Positions 1 through 7,392 of a DNA stretch of 64,000 nucleotides are shown in pieces. Numbering within the stretch: position 1 is the first letter of the stretch; each line of letters begins with the position of its first letter. This stretch comes from Alphaproteobacteria bacterium MedPE-SWcel (GTDB lineage Bacteria; Pseudomonadota; Alphaproteobacteria; Rhodobacterales; Rhodobacteraceae). The notes beneath the pieces are model-generated. The model ran no database searches. It was not told the DNA's origin and saw only the letters and a program-made list of their open reading frames with translations. The translations under genes and the position numbers were made by a program. Location: positions 247,168-311,167 of the forward strand of contig MPDC01000001.1 of the NCBI GenBank assembly GCA_001874255.1. Reading direction: 5' to 3'.

Positions 1-409
1 GAGAAAATTCGTTCCTGGCCTAGCAAGGATGGCCCTCAAACAGGAGGACCAAGCCTGCTCAATCCAGAGATGAGGGTGCTGGGGCAACATGCCCCGGAGA
101 TTCGCATCACGGGAGGCTGTAGTCGCGCCAAGCAGCTGAAGGGTTGGCATCGGGGCAAAAGCAAGTCCACGGGGCGCCACAGGGCAAGTCCACTATCCGT
201 CCCGCACTTTATCTCCGCCATGAATCAGGAGGCGTTCATCAGCCAGGATGCCCGACAGTTGCAGCGCCTGACCTGCCGCCTGCCTGGTGGGGCACTCTTG
301 CCTCTCGATCCAGCGACGGAGAAAGGAAGACGCATTCGGATGTGCAATCTACGATCATTGCGGTCGCAATTGGGACAGGGGCACACTGTTCGAGTCACAT
401 GGTGCCCTT
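1..409. other. Left-edge non-coding stretch
   Basis: No recognisable gene was found on either strand. The short open frames here have no plausible ribosome site, no recognisable motif and overlap each other. Base composition looks less GC-rich than the gene-dense part of the window. Together with the broken nuclease gene and tRNA fragment that follow, this looks like the eroded end of an inserted segment whose body would lie to the left of the window. Confidence 0.4.
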
Positions 410-721
410 TATGGCGTCCGGGTGCGAGATGTGGAAACGATCGCCGTAGATGGGGCACCTGTGCGTCTGCGGGGCGTTGATGCTCCCAAATTGAATACGC
501 GGGGTGGGGCTGCGAGGCGTTGGGTGCTCAGTTTTCTTGGAGGGAAGGAGGCCGAATGCAGGCAAAGCAGCGTGATCTCTTTAGATCGCTAATTTGGTGA
601 TTGCTACACCGAGGGCAAAGACAATGGGCGTGCCGTGGTCAAGGCAGGCTTTGTGTCGGATTGTCTCCGGTAGTCGTGGCGGCGATATCGCCGCCTGGAG
701 ACACCGGTGGCCCGATCCCGG
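410..721 (+). pseudogene. Thermonuclease (SNase-like) pseudogene
   Basis: One reading frame (codons in the register of position 416) gives a recognisable staphylococcal-nuclease-like fold region: VRVRDVETIAVDGAPVRLRG, then VDAPKLNTRGGAARRW, then after a stop FGDCYTEGKDNGRAVVKAGF and LETPVARS. The typical family pattern is a DGDT-like turn, RLRGIDAPE, a ..DRW.. strand and a GRAVVRAGFA segment, all present in order. The frame is interrupted by TAA at 590-592 and TAG at 671-673, with homology continuing in the same frame after each, so these are nonsense changes, not frameshifts. The DGDT turn is also degraded (DVET). No good start codon or ribosome site is visible. Intact relatives are secreted or periplasmic calcium-dependent nucleases. 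This copy cannot make a full-length protein. Confidence 0.72.
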
Positions 722-807
722 ATCTAACGGGCGCCGCATTGCGGATGACCCTTCTCACGTTCGGCGAGAATTCGGGGTTCCTGAAGCCGACCAAGAACAA
801 AGACGGG

Positions 808-836
808 GAACACTTCGTTACCCTAACGAAGTGTTC
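808..836. repeat. Perfect 13-bp inverted repeat, 3-base loop
   Basis: GAACACTTCGTTA at 808-820 and its exact reverse complement at 824-836 are separated only by CCC. A second, smaller hairpin (CAGTTC-CGT-GAACTG, 839-853) follows almost at once. There is no T-run on either side, so a simple Rho-independent terminator is not supported. It sits between the nuclease pseudogene and the tRNA fragment. Function unknown. Confidence 0.8.
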
Positions 837-943
837 ATCAGTTCCGTGAACTGGCTTGAACTGGTTTTGCTTTCTCAGATGGTGGAGAATCACCAAAAAA
901 AAGCGTTCCTTACCCGGAAAATCAGTAGCTTGCGTATGGGTCG

Positions 944-993
944 GGTTGTTCACATCGAAGATGTCAGGAGTTCAATTCTCTTATCACCCACCA
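944..993 (+). tRNA. tRNA-Val 3' half only (attachment-site-like remnant)
   Basis: The block reads as the anticodon loop, 3' anticodon stem, variable region, T arm, acceptor 3' strand and encoded CCA of a valine tRNA. The loop TTCACAT would give anticodon CAC. From 956 to 993 it differs from the intact tRNA-Val(TAC) of this window at 5 of 38 positions, including a G-C to A-T compensated change in the T stem, and the T loop TTCAATT is canonical. Upstream of the anticodon stem the match collapses: GGTTG cannot pair with CGAAG, and there is no acceptor 5' strand. A clean 3' half ending at CCA is the usual footprint of integration into a tRNA gene. It is unlikely to be a functional tRNA. Confidence 0.7.
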
Positions 994-1114
994 TCCTACC
1001 CTTTTCTTTCCAAAGAAAACCCTCCCAAATAGGGTGCTAAGTCCGTTTCAAGAGTACAGCTTTGGTTCCAAACAGGTTGCGCATGGCTGGCACGATCGAG
1101 GGGGACCGGCATGC

Positions 1115-1705
1115 CTATGCGAGCGGTGGGTTTGATAACGCACTGAGGCCCCGTGCGATCTCGGCTGCAATCGCCGCTGCGTCAACGCCGTTGCGCTCCG
1201 CTGAAACCCGTAAACCCAAAAGGTCAGACTGATATCTGCGGGCCAGGATGCGTGAGTCATAGGATTTATCAATTTCCCCAGAGGATTGCGCCTGCTCGAA
1301 CAGCTCTGAAAACTGCCCCTCCATCTTCAGAAGGTGCAGGTTTGCCGTCTCCGCCAGTGGATGGTTGTGCGCCTGCAACTCCAGCAGTGTCTTTGACAGC
1401 ATGCAGGCCTTCGCGGGGGCCTCTTTGTTTCCGATCACCAGCGCCGGGAACTGTTGCAATGCAGCGAGAGGGCCGTGGTCGCGGGCCAACCTGCGCAGCC
1501 GCTCGCGGCCATCCAACGCATATCTTTCCAACGCCAGCTCAAACAGCGCATCCTTGGACCCGAAGGCGGCGTAGAAACTGCCTGGCTTCATCTGCAACCC
1601 GGCCTCCAGGTCCTTCAAGGACGTGCCTGCCCAGCCGCTTCGCCAAAACAGATCGCGCGCGCGTTCGATAAGGTCATCACGGTCATAATTGGGCTTGCGG
1701 GGCAT
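1115..1705 (-). CDS. TetR/AcrR family transcriptional regulator
   Basis: The protein is 196 residues when started at 1705. The N-terminal TetR helix-turn-helix spans about residues 8-60: TSLKDLEAGLQMKPGSFYAA, followed by FGSKDALF. The remainder is the helical ligand and dimer domain. A longer frame opens at 1759, but that start would place the main operator palindrome inside the gene, so MPRKPNYDRDD (1705) is preferred. It is divergent from the AhpD-like gene at 1807. The roughly 100 bp between them contains two matching palindromes, so autorepression and control of the neighbour is the natural reading. The ligand is unknown; redox or electrophile sensing is only a guess from the neighbour. 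Confidence 0.85.
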   Translation of the reverse strand: MPRKPNYDRDDLIERARDLFWRSGWAGTSLKDLEAGLQMKPGSFYAAFGSKDALFELALERYALDGRERLRRLARDHGPLAALQQFPALVIGNKEAPAKACMLSKTLLELQAHNHPLAETANLHLLKMEGQFSELFEQAQSSGEIDKSYDSRILARRYQSDLLGLRVSAERNGVDAAAIAAEIARGLSALSNPPLA

Positions 1706-1719
1706 TGGATCACCGGTAG

Positions 1720-1735
1720 TTGAATGATTGCTCAA
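1720..1735. promoter_or_regulatory. Candidate TetR operator O2
   Basis: TTGAATGATTGCTCAA is an imperfect version of the perfect palindrome at 1744-1759, with the same 16-bp format. The centre-to-centre distance is 24 bp, about two helical turns. It lies just upstream of the TetR start codon. Confidence 0.6.
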
Positions 1736-1742
1736 ATATATA

Positions 1743-1760
1743 CTTGAGTGATCACTCAAG
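1743..1760. promoter_or_regulatory. Candidate TetR operator O1, perfect palindrome
   Basis: CTTGAGTGATCACTCAAG is an 18-bp perfect palindrome in the TetR/AhpD-like intergenic region. An AT-rich stretch (ATATATAC) abuts it and could form part of a promoter. Binding by the adjacent TetR protein is inferred from position and from the second, similar site. Confidence 0.7.
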
Positions 1761-1806
1761 AAACCCTAGATGTTCCTCACATTCGCTTTTTTCAAGGAAC
1801 TCCCAC

Positions 1807-2373
1807 ATGACCTTCCCTTCGCATGATCTGAACTCGGCGCCAGATGCGTCCAAGCCTTTGCTGGAAAAATCGCAAGAGGCCTTTGGCCGTCTGCCCGGCC
1901 TGCACAAGGTTCTGGCAGAAAGCCCGCAAGCCTTTGAAGGATATCAACTGCTTCACAAGCTGTTCACGGAGACTGAATTTGACGCCGAGGAACTGACCGT
2001 CGTGTGGCAGTCGATCAATGTTGAGCATGAGTGCCACTATTGCGTTCCGGCCCACACAGGCATCGCCAAAATGATGAAAGTGCCGGATGAAATCACCGAC
2101 GCACTGCGCAACGAAACGGCGCTGCCGTCAGACAAGCTCGAAGCGTTGCGCACCTTCACAGTCCAAATGGTTCGTGCGCGCGGGTATGTGTCAGAGGCTC
2201 AGATGAACGCCTTTTTCGCAGCAGGATATGGCCACCGTGCGGTGCTGGATGTCATCCTTGGTCTGGCTCAGAAAACAATGTCCAACTACGTCAATCACGT
2301 AGCTGAAACACCCGTCGATCAAGTGTTCCAGTCCCTGGTCTGGACACGTGGCGAGACCCCTTTGAAAGCTTGA
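1807..2373 (+). CDS. AhpD-like carboxymuconolactone decarboxylase family protein
   Basis: The protein has 188 residues starting at MTFPSHDLN, with AAGGA about 8 bases upstream. The key motif is ECHYCVPAH, with Cys76, Cys79 and His83. This is the CxxC-x3-H arrangement of AhpD-type alkylhydroperoxidases in the carboxymuconolactone decarboxylase superfamily. The rest is all-helical as expected. The cysteine pair suggests peroxidase or disulfide-reductase chemistry, not lactone decarboxylation. It is divergent from the TetR gene, and both twin operators lie in its upstream region, so it is probably the regulated target. The electron donor and substrate cannot be read from sequence. Confidence 0.85.
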   Translation: MTFPSHDLNSAPDASKPLLEKSQEAFGRLPGLHKVLAESPQAFEGYQLLHKLFTETEFDAEELTVVWQSINVEHECHYCVPAHTGIAKMMKVPDEITDALRNETALPSDKLEALRTFTVQMVRARGYVSEAQMNAFFAAGYGHRAVLDVILGLAQKTMSNYVNHVAETPVDQVFQSLVWTRGETPLKA

Positions 2374-2846
2374 TGCTGGCAGAGGACACGCGGAGGCAGA
2401 AGTGTCGCGGCGTGTCCTCACCTCCTGCGACGCGCGTTGCCGTCACCGCAACAAGCGCCCAGAGCAGGGCCGCCCGCAATACCCCGCCAGACAGGAATGG
2501 ACCCAAAGGAACCGCTCTGGCGGATCAATCTGTTTGGGCAAACGTCTTGATTGAGACACGCTTGCTTTCCAAGTCCACAGTTCAGACTATTGTAATAATT
2601 AGTAACGTTCAGTGGCAAGTGAAGTGGCAAGTATTGAGGGTTATTTTGTCCCAATGGCCATTTTGAATTACAAATATTGACACATTGTACCGGCGCGCGT
2701 TAATGGTGGGTCAAAGCTCCTGGAGGGGTGGGGGGACATCTTGCGATGGTCCGGGGCGGTGGCGGCATCGCTGCGACGGGCCGGAAGAGAGATTATCAGA
2801 ACCCGCCTTTTCCTAGGCTGCAAAACGCCAGGCCATAGGAAAAACG
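2374..2846. other. Intergenic region, no gene seen
   Basis: This 473-base stretch is AT-richer in the middle (about 2560-2700). It contains a TTGACA at about 2677 that could be a -35 element for the downstream aldolase cassette, but no convincing -10 box follows at the right distance. No recognisable gene, RNA or repeat was found. Confidence 0.4.
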
Positions 2847-3572
2847 ATGAACGAGTATATCCTGTCCGACGAGACGCGCGACAAATTGCGCAAGGTGTCC
2901 ACGGCTTCCGTGGCGACCGCGCTCTACAAGCGAGGGCTGCGCAATCAGTTCGTCCAGGGGGTGACGCCTGTCGAACGCAAACCCGTGACCATGGTCGGTC
3001 AGGCCTATACCCTGCGCTATATTCCGGCGCGCGAGGATCGCAACCCGATCACCGTGTTCCGCGAGCGCGACCACAAACAACGGGTCGCTGTCGAGTCCTG
3101 CCCCGAGGGACAGGTGCTGGTGATGGATGCGCGCAAGGACTGCCGCGCCGCCACGGCCGGGTCGATCCTGGTGACCCGGCTGCAACAGCGCGGCGTGGCG
3201 GGTGTGGTCTCCGATGGCGGTGTGCGCGATGCGGCGGGAATTGGCGCGCTGGAGATGCCGGCCTATTTCGCCCGGCCGTCGGCTCCCACGAATCTGACCC
3301 TGCACGAGGCGGTCGACCTCAACGTGCCGATTTCCTGCGGCGATGCGGCGGTGTTTCCCGGCGACGTCATGCTGGGCGATGGCGATGGCGTCATGGTCAT
3401 CCCGGCGCATCTGGCCGAGGAGATCGTGGCGGAATGTACGGAAATGGAGGCCTATGAGGATTTTGTCCTGGAACAGGTCAACGACGGCGCCGGGATTATC
3501 GGTCTCTACCCGGGAACCGACGATGAGAACATCGTGAAATTCAACGCATGGCGCGAACAGACAGGACGATGA
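2847..3572 (+). CDS. RraA-like / HMG-CHA aldolase family protein
   Basis: The protein has 241 residues and belongs to the RraA fold family, which includes 4-hydroxy-4-methyl-2-oxoglutarate / 4-carboxy-4-hydroxy-2-oxoadipate aldolases and the RNase E inhibitor RraA. The diagnostic SDGGVRD contains the Arg127-Asp128 pair used for substrate and divalent metal binding, and the family end motif GDVMLGDGDGVMVIP is intact. Length matches the catabolic branch better than the short RraA (about 160 residues). Its stop overlaps the ATG of the dehydrogenase by 4 bases, so the two are translationally coupled. A transporter for carboxylates follows. I infer a sugar-acid or hydroxy-oxo-acid cleavage or dehydration role. 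The exact substrate is not determinable. Confidence 0.8.
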   Translation: MNEYILSDETRDKLRKVSTASVATALYKRGLRNQFVQGVTPVERKPVTMVGQAYTLRYIPAREDRNPITVFRERDHKQRVAVESCPEGQVLVMDARKDCRAATAGSILVTRLQQRGVAGVVSDGGVRDAAGIGALEMPAYFARPSAPTNLTLHEAVDLNVPISCGDAAVFPGDVMLGDGDGVMVIPAHLAEEIVAECTEMEAYEDFVLEQVNDGAGIIGLYPGTDDENIVKFNAWREQTGR

Positions 3573-5095
3573 ACATGACGTTTACCCCACATGGCGACCA
3601 TCTGATCGCAGGCAAGCGCGTGCCGGCCGAGGCAACATTCTCTTCTGCCCCGGCCCACGGCTCGGCCTTTGCGTTCTCGGCCGGGTCGCCCGAGCTGGTC
3701 GCACAAGCCTGCGCCGCGGCGCAGACGGCCTTCGCGGGCTTTGCCGCGTCCTCGCGCGAGGAGCGGGCGGTGCTTCTGGACACCATCGCCGATGAAATCG
3801 ATGCCCGTGGCGATCAGATCACCGAGATCGGCACATCCGAAACAGGCCTGCCCGAGGCGCGGCTGCAGGGCGAGCGTGGCCGCACCACCGGACAACTGCG
3901 GCTGTTCGCGACCCATATCCGGGAGGCGGCCTACCTGGACCGCCGCCACGACATTGCACTGCCGGATCGCCAGCCTATGCCGCGCCCGGATCTGCGGATG
4001 ATGCAACGGCCGATCGGCCCGGTTGCGGTATTTGGCGCCTCGAACTTCCCGCTGGCGTTTTCCACCGCCGGGGGCGACACCGCGGCGGCGCTGGCGGCGG
4101 GCTGTCCGGTCGTTGTCAAAGGCCACGGCGCGCATCCCGGCACCGGCGAGATTGTCGGCGAGGCCATCGTTGCGGCGCTGGACAAGCTCGGTCTGGATGG
4201 CGGCATTTTCAGCCTCGTCCAGGGCGGCAGCCGTGCGGTCGGCGAGGCGCTTGTCACCGATCCCCGGATCAAGGCGGTCGGCTTTACCGGCAGCCTCGGC
4301 GGCGGGCGGGCATTGTTTGACCTATGCGCCAAACGCCCCGAGCCGATCCCCTTCTTTGGCGAGCTGGGCAGTGTGAACCCGATGTTTGTGTTGCCAGAGG
4401 CCGCGGCTGCACGCGGATCTGACATTGGCGCGGGCTGGGCCGGAAGCCTGACGATGGGGGTCGGTCAGTTCTGCACCAATCCCGGCATCGCCATCGTGGT
4501 GGATGGGCCCGGCGCGGATGCATTTGTATCCAGCGCTTGCGAAGGGCTCAGGGCGGTTGCCCCGCAGACCATGCTGACCGATGGCATGGCCGAGGCCTAT
4601 CGCAGCGGAGCGCGCCGCGTCTCGGAGGGCGCGGGCGTCACATCGCTACTGAGCAACACCTGCGACGGCCGTTCTGCCGCGCCCTATCTGTTTGACGTAT
4701 CGGCCGAAGACTGGATGGCGGACGAGGCGCTGTCGGAGGAGGTTTTTGGCCCGCTGGGTCTGGTGATCCGGGTCGCCGACACAGAGCAGATGCAGACCGT
4801 TGCGGCCCGTTTCAAGGGGCAGCTGACGGCGACGTTGCAAATGGACGATGGCGACATCGATCTTGCGCGCGCTCTCTTGCCGGTGCTTGAGCAGATGGCC
4901 GGGCGCGTGTTGGCAAACGGCTTTCCCACCGGGGTCGAAGTGGCGGACACGATGGTGCATGGCGGGCCGTATCCGGCTTCGACCAACTTCGGCGCAACAT
5001 CGGTCGGCACCTTGTCAATTCGACGGTTCCTGCGGCCGGTCTGCTATCAAAACCTGCCCGAGGCGCTGCTGCCTGCCGATCTGCGGACGGGCTGA
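3569..5095 (+). CDS. Alpha-ketoglutarate semialdehyde (2,5-dioxovalerate) dehydrogenase
   Basis: This 508-residue NAD(P)+ aldehyde dehydrogenase is of the ketoglutarate-semialdehyde type. It has the Rossmann segment FGASNFPLAFSTAGGDTA, catalytic Glu265 in FFGELGSVNP and nucleophile Cys302 in GQFCTNPG. The FGASNFPLAF signature and the E-L-G-S-V-N-P context are typical of the 2,5-dioxopentanoate branch, which oxidises the semialdehyde to 2-oxoglutarate at the end of non-phosphorylating pentose, uronate or hydroxyproline pathways. I chose the ATG at 3569, which overlaps the upstream stop (ATGA); an in-frame codon at 3548 lies inside the aldolase gene. The cassette lacks the usual dehydratase partner. 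Confidence 0.87.
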   Translation: MNMTFTPHGDHLIAGKRVPAEATFSSAPAHGSAFAFSAGSPELVAQACAAAQTAFAGFAASSREERAVLLDTIADEIDARGDQITEIGTSETGLPEARLQGERGRTTGQLRLFATHIREAAYLDRRHDIALPDRQPMPRPDLRMMQRPIGPVAVFGASNFPLAFSTAGGDTAAALAAGCPVVVKGHGAHPGTGEIVGEAIVAALDKLGLDGGIFSLVQGGSRAVGEALVTDPRIKAVGFTGSLGGGRALFDLCAKRPEPIPFFGELGSVNPMFVLPEAAAARGSDIGAGWAGSLTMGVGQFCTNPGIAIVVDGPGADAFVSSACEGLRAVAPQTMLTDGMAEAYRSGARRVSEGAGVTSLLSNTCDGRSAAPYLFDVSAEDWMADEALSEEVFGPLGLVIRVADTEQMQTVAARFKGQLTATLQMDDGDIDLARALLPVLEQMAGRVLANGFPTGVEVADTMVHGGPYPASTNFGATSVGTLSIRRFLRPVCYQNLPEALLPADLRTG

Positions 5096-5742
5096 TGGGG
5101 GCGGACTGACGGGGGCGGTAGTTGCACGACGCGCCGCTTCTATCTGCGTCCCGGCACGCTCAATATATGTACTAAAAGCGAACAAATAATGGAACTTAAA
5201 CTGCAGAACACGCCGGTAAATAGACATATTTGTGTTGATTTGTAAAAAATAACGGCCTAATGTGATCAGAGATTCAAGGATCTCGCTCTCTTTGGCGGCC
5301 ATCCGGTGGAGCAAGATATCGCGACGATAGGGGAGGATCGTATCAGCAGAAACGGAAGCACCGTCGACCGTGTTTCCAAGCCCAAGCCCAAGCCCAAGCC
5401 CAAGCCCAAGCCCAAGCCCAAGCGCAGGGCAGGGACGGGTCAGATCGCCCCGAGTGCCCAGGTCGCCCCGAGTGCCCAGGTCGCCCAGGTCGCCCAGGTC
5501 GCTCAGGTCGCCCCGAGTGCACAGGGCGTCCCGAGCGTCCAGAGCGCAGGCAAAAGCCTCGGGTCTGCCACGATGATACGTCAGAGGGCCTCTGCGGCCT
5601 CAAGGCGCCACCCAGATAAGACAACGCTGATCAACAGTCACCAGTGGCCAAACCGGCAAAGCACAGCTTTTCCGGACCGGTCAGTGCACGGAGTACGCCA
5701 GATCTGTCTGGCATAAGACATCTGTTTAGGAGGAACGGAACT
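5096..5742. other. Long intergenic region with low-complexity repeats
   Basis: This 647-base stretch separates the dehydrogenase from tctC. The first part (about 5160-5300) is AT-rich. The centre is two adjacent tandem-repeat blocks (CCCAAG units, then 9-bp CAGGTCGCC-type units to about 5545). An open frame across the repeats would encode Lys-Pro and Ala-Gln-Val runs, but it has no recognisable domain and no clear ribosome site, so I do not call a gene. A leader for the tct genes is possible. Confidence 0.5.
5376..5422. repeat. CCCAAG hexanucleotide tandem repeat, about 7.8 copies
   Basis: CCAAG is followed by seven perfect CCCAAG units (5381-5422). Perfect identity between units implies recent slippage. 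A second block of 9-bp units close to CAGGTCGCC, interrupted by CCGAGTGCC, runs from about 5441 to 5545. Confidence 0.9.
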
Positions 5743-6708
5743 ATGTTTTACAAGAGCTTGAAAACCACATTGGGCCTTGCGATTGGCGCGGCCATCCTTG
5801 GCACATCTGTTGCGGCAGCGGAGTTTCCGACCCGCGACATTCGCCTGATCGTGCCCTGGCCTGCAGGCGGCGGCGCTGACGCTATTTCGCGCAAGATCAG
5901 CAACATCGCCGAGCAGGACCTGCCGAAATCCATCTATGTGGAAAACATCGCCGGCGCGGTCACCGCCACCGGTCTGATCCAGATGACAAGCGCCCGTCCC
6001 GATGGGCACACCGTTGGCGCGCTGACCTATGACAGCGTCATCACCCTGCCGCGCGGACAAATGGTGCCGGGCTATTCGCTCGACAATATGAAGCCGATCG
6101 CGCGCGTCACCTCTGAGGCCGACGCCATTGTCGTCTCCAGACATTCGGGCATCGAAAGCTATGAAGATCTGATCGCCCGCGCCAAGGAAAACCCCGGCCA
6201 GGTGCGGGTCGGCGTAGCGCCCAAGGGCTCTGGCCCCTACCTCTCGGTGATGCAGCTGGAAAAACTGCTGGACGTGGATTTCAACGTCATCACCTATGCC
6301 GGCTCGTCCAGTGCCGAAGCCGAGGCATTGCTCTCGGGCGAGCTGGATGCGGCGATTTCCAGCCTCGGGGATTTCAGCGGCATTCTCGCCTCCGGCGATG
6401 CCAAAGGCGTGGTCGAACTGACATCGGTGCAGAACGCCACCTATACCGACGTGCCGACCCTGAAATCCAAGGGGCACGACCTGCAGACCGGCAGCTTTAT
6501 CGTGCTGGCGGCCCCGGCCAATACGCCGGATGATGCGATCGAAACCCTGGAGGCCACGTTCAAGGCAGCCTATGACAGCGCTGAATTCCAGGACTGGCTG
6601 GCGCAGATCGGCGTGACGGCCGATTGGCTGGGATCGGACGACGTTGTCGCTTGGATCGACGAGCTGCAAACCAAGACGTTCACGCTGATGGACGAACTGG
6701 ACCTGTAG
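5743..6708 (+). CDS. tctC: TctC-family tripartite tricarboxylate transporter binding protein
   Basis: The protein has 321 residues. The start at MFYKSLKTTLG is set by AGGAGGAAC 8 bases upstream and by a clean Sec signal peptide ending ..GTSVAAA before EFPTRDIRLIVPWPAGGGAD. That last segment is the signature N-terminus of TctC/BugT periplasmic binding proteins (VPW.AGG..D loop contacting the carboxylate). Length and C-terminal helices fit the family. It is the first gene of tctCBA. The neighbouring aldolase, dehydrogenase and GntR regulator suggest that a sugar-derived dicarboxylate or related oxo-acid is the ligand, but binding-protein specificity cannot be read reliably from sequence. A stem-loop follows the gene at 6726-6752. 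Confidence 0.9.
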   Translation: MFYKSLKTTLGLAIGAAILGTSVAAAEFPTRDIRLIVPWPAGGGADAISRKISNIAEQDLPKSIYVENIAGAVTATGLIQMTSARPDGHTVGALTYDSVITLPRGQMVPGYSLDNMKPIARVTSEADAIVVSRHSGIESYEDLIARAKENPGQVRVGVAPKGSGPYLSVMQLEKLLDVDFNVITYAGSSSAEAEALLSGELDAAISSLGDFSGILASGDAKGVVELTSVQNATYTDVPTLKSKGHDLQTGSFIVLAAPANTPDDAIETLEATFKAAYDSAEFQDWLAQIGVTADWLGSDDVVAWIDELQTKTFTLMDELDL

Positions 6709-6725
6709 GGCGCCGTGCCGACCCT

Positions 6726-6752
6726 GTCTTCGGTCCTGAAGGGGCCGAAGAC
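6726..6752 (+). terminator. Stem-loop after tctC (weak terminator or processing hairpin)
   Basis: GTCTTCGG (6726-6733) pairs perfectly with CCGAAGAC (6745-6752) around an 11-base loop, 18 bases after the tctC stop. There is no U-run, so mRNA stabilisation or partial termination is more likely than full termination. The other three transporters in the window have comparable structures in the same place. Confidence 0.5.
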
Positions 6753-6939
6753 CCCCGCAGATCCCCCCGCAGATCCCCGGTCAGGATCACCGGCGCAGAC
6801 CACATCGCCGCTGGCGCACCGCCGATTTCTCCTGCACCGGGGGCAACCGCGCGATACTCTGCCGCCCGCCCGCCCGCCCCCGCCAGCCCGACAGCCCTCA
6901 TGCGCTGACGCCCCATCACATCCAGCCCGGGAGAAGACG

Positions 6940-7389
6940 ATGCTCTTGAACAGGCAAATGGTATTTCTCTACGTCACTCTTGCAGTGTCTGTCGGCTATC
7001 TGGTCACGGCCCTGAGCCTCGGTGCCCCGATTGCCGAGAGCGGGCTGACGCCTGCCTTCTTTCCGATCCTTGTCGGCAGTGCGGCGATTGTGTTTTGCAG
7101 CATCCTCATCCTGCAGGCGCTGCGGGCCGCGCCAGAGGCCATGCCAGCGGCCAAACTGCGCAGCTACACCCATCTCTGGGTGGTGGTGGCGATCTTCGTC
7201 TATATCGCCGCGTTCAAGCCGCTGGGCTATTTCCTGTCCTCCGGCCTGTTCGTCTTTGCGCTGATCGTGCTGTTTTCGAACTTCGAGAAACTGCTTCTCA
7301 AGGCCATCATCTCGGCGGTGATCGTCGCGGCCGCCTTTGTCATGTTCCAACACTTGTTCGGGGTGCGTCTCCCGGTGCTGTGGGGTTAA
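6940..7389 (+). CDS. tctB: TctB-family small membrane subunit
   Basis: The protein has 149 residues from MLLNRQMVFLYVTLAV, preceded by GGGAGAAG. A longer frame upstream (from 6715) is proline-rich and lacks a ribosome site. Four hydrophobic segments are visible (about residues 5-25, 37-58, 75-95 and 105-140), matching the four-helix TctB/DUF1468 family. It is the small integral membrane partner of TctA in the tripartite tricarboxylate transporter. It lies 231 bases after tctC, with a stem-loop in between, and 3 bases before tctA. Confidence 0.85.
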   Translation: MLLNRQMVFLYVTLAVSVGYLVTALSLGAPIAESGLTPAFFPILVGSAAIVFCSILILQALRAAPEAMPAAKLRSYTHLWVVVAIFVYIAAFKPLGYFLSSGLFVFALIVLFSNFEKLLLKAIISAVIVAAAFVMFQHLFGVRLPVLWG

Positions 7390-7392
7390 GTC

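Noticed and set aside
808..836. Rho-independent terminator at the 13-bp hairpin
   Set aside because: No U-run follows on either strand.
944..993. Functional tRNA-Val gene
   Set aside because: The 5' half and acceptor 5' strand are missing and the anticodon stem cannot form fully.
1..1000. Intact mobile element or prophage
   Set aside because: No transposase, integrase or phage gene and no terminal inverted repeats are visible; only decayed traces.
5306..5716. Open frame with Lys-Pro and Ala-Gln-Val repeats before tctC
   Set aside because: Its content is the hexamer and 9-bp tandem repeats; no ribosome site, and reading frames stay open on both strands because of the repeats.
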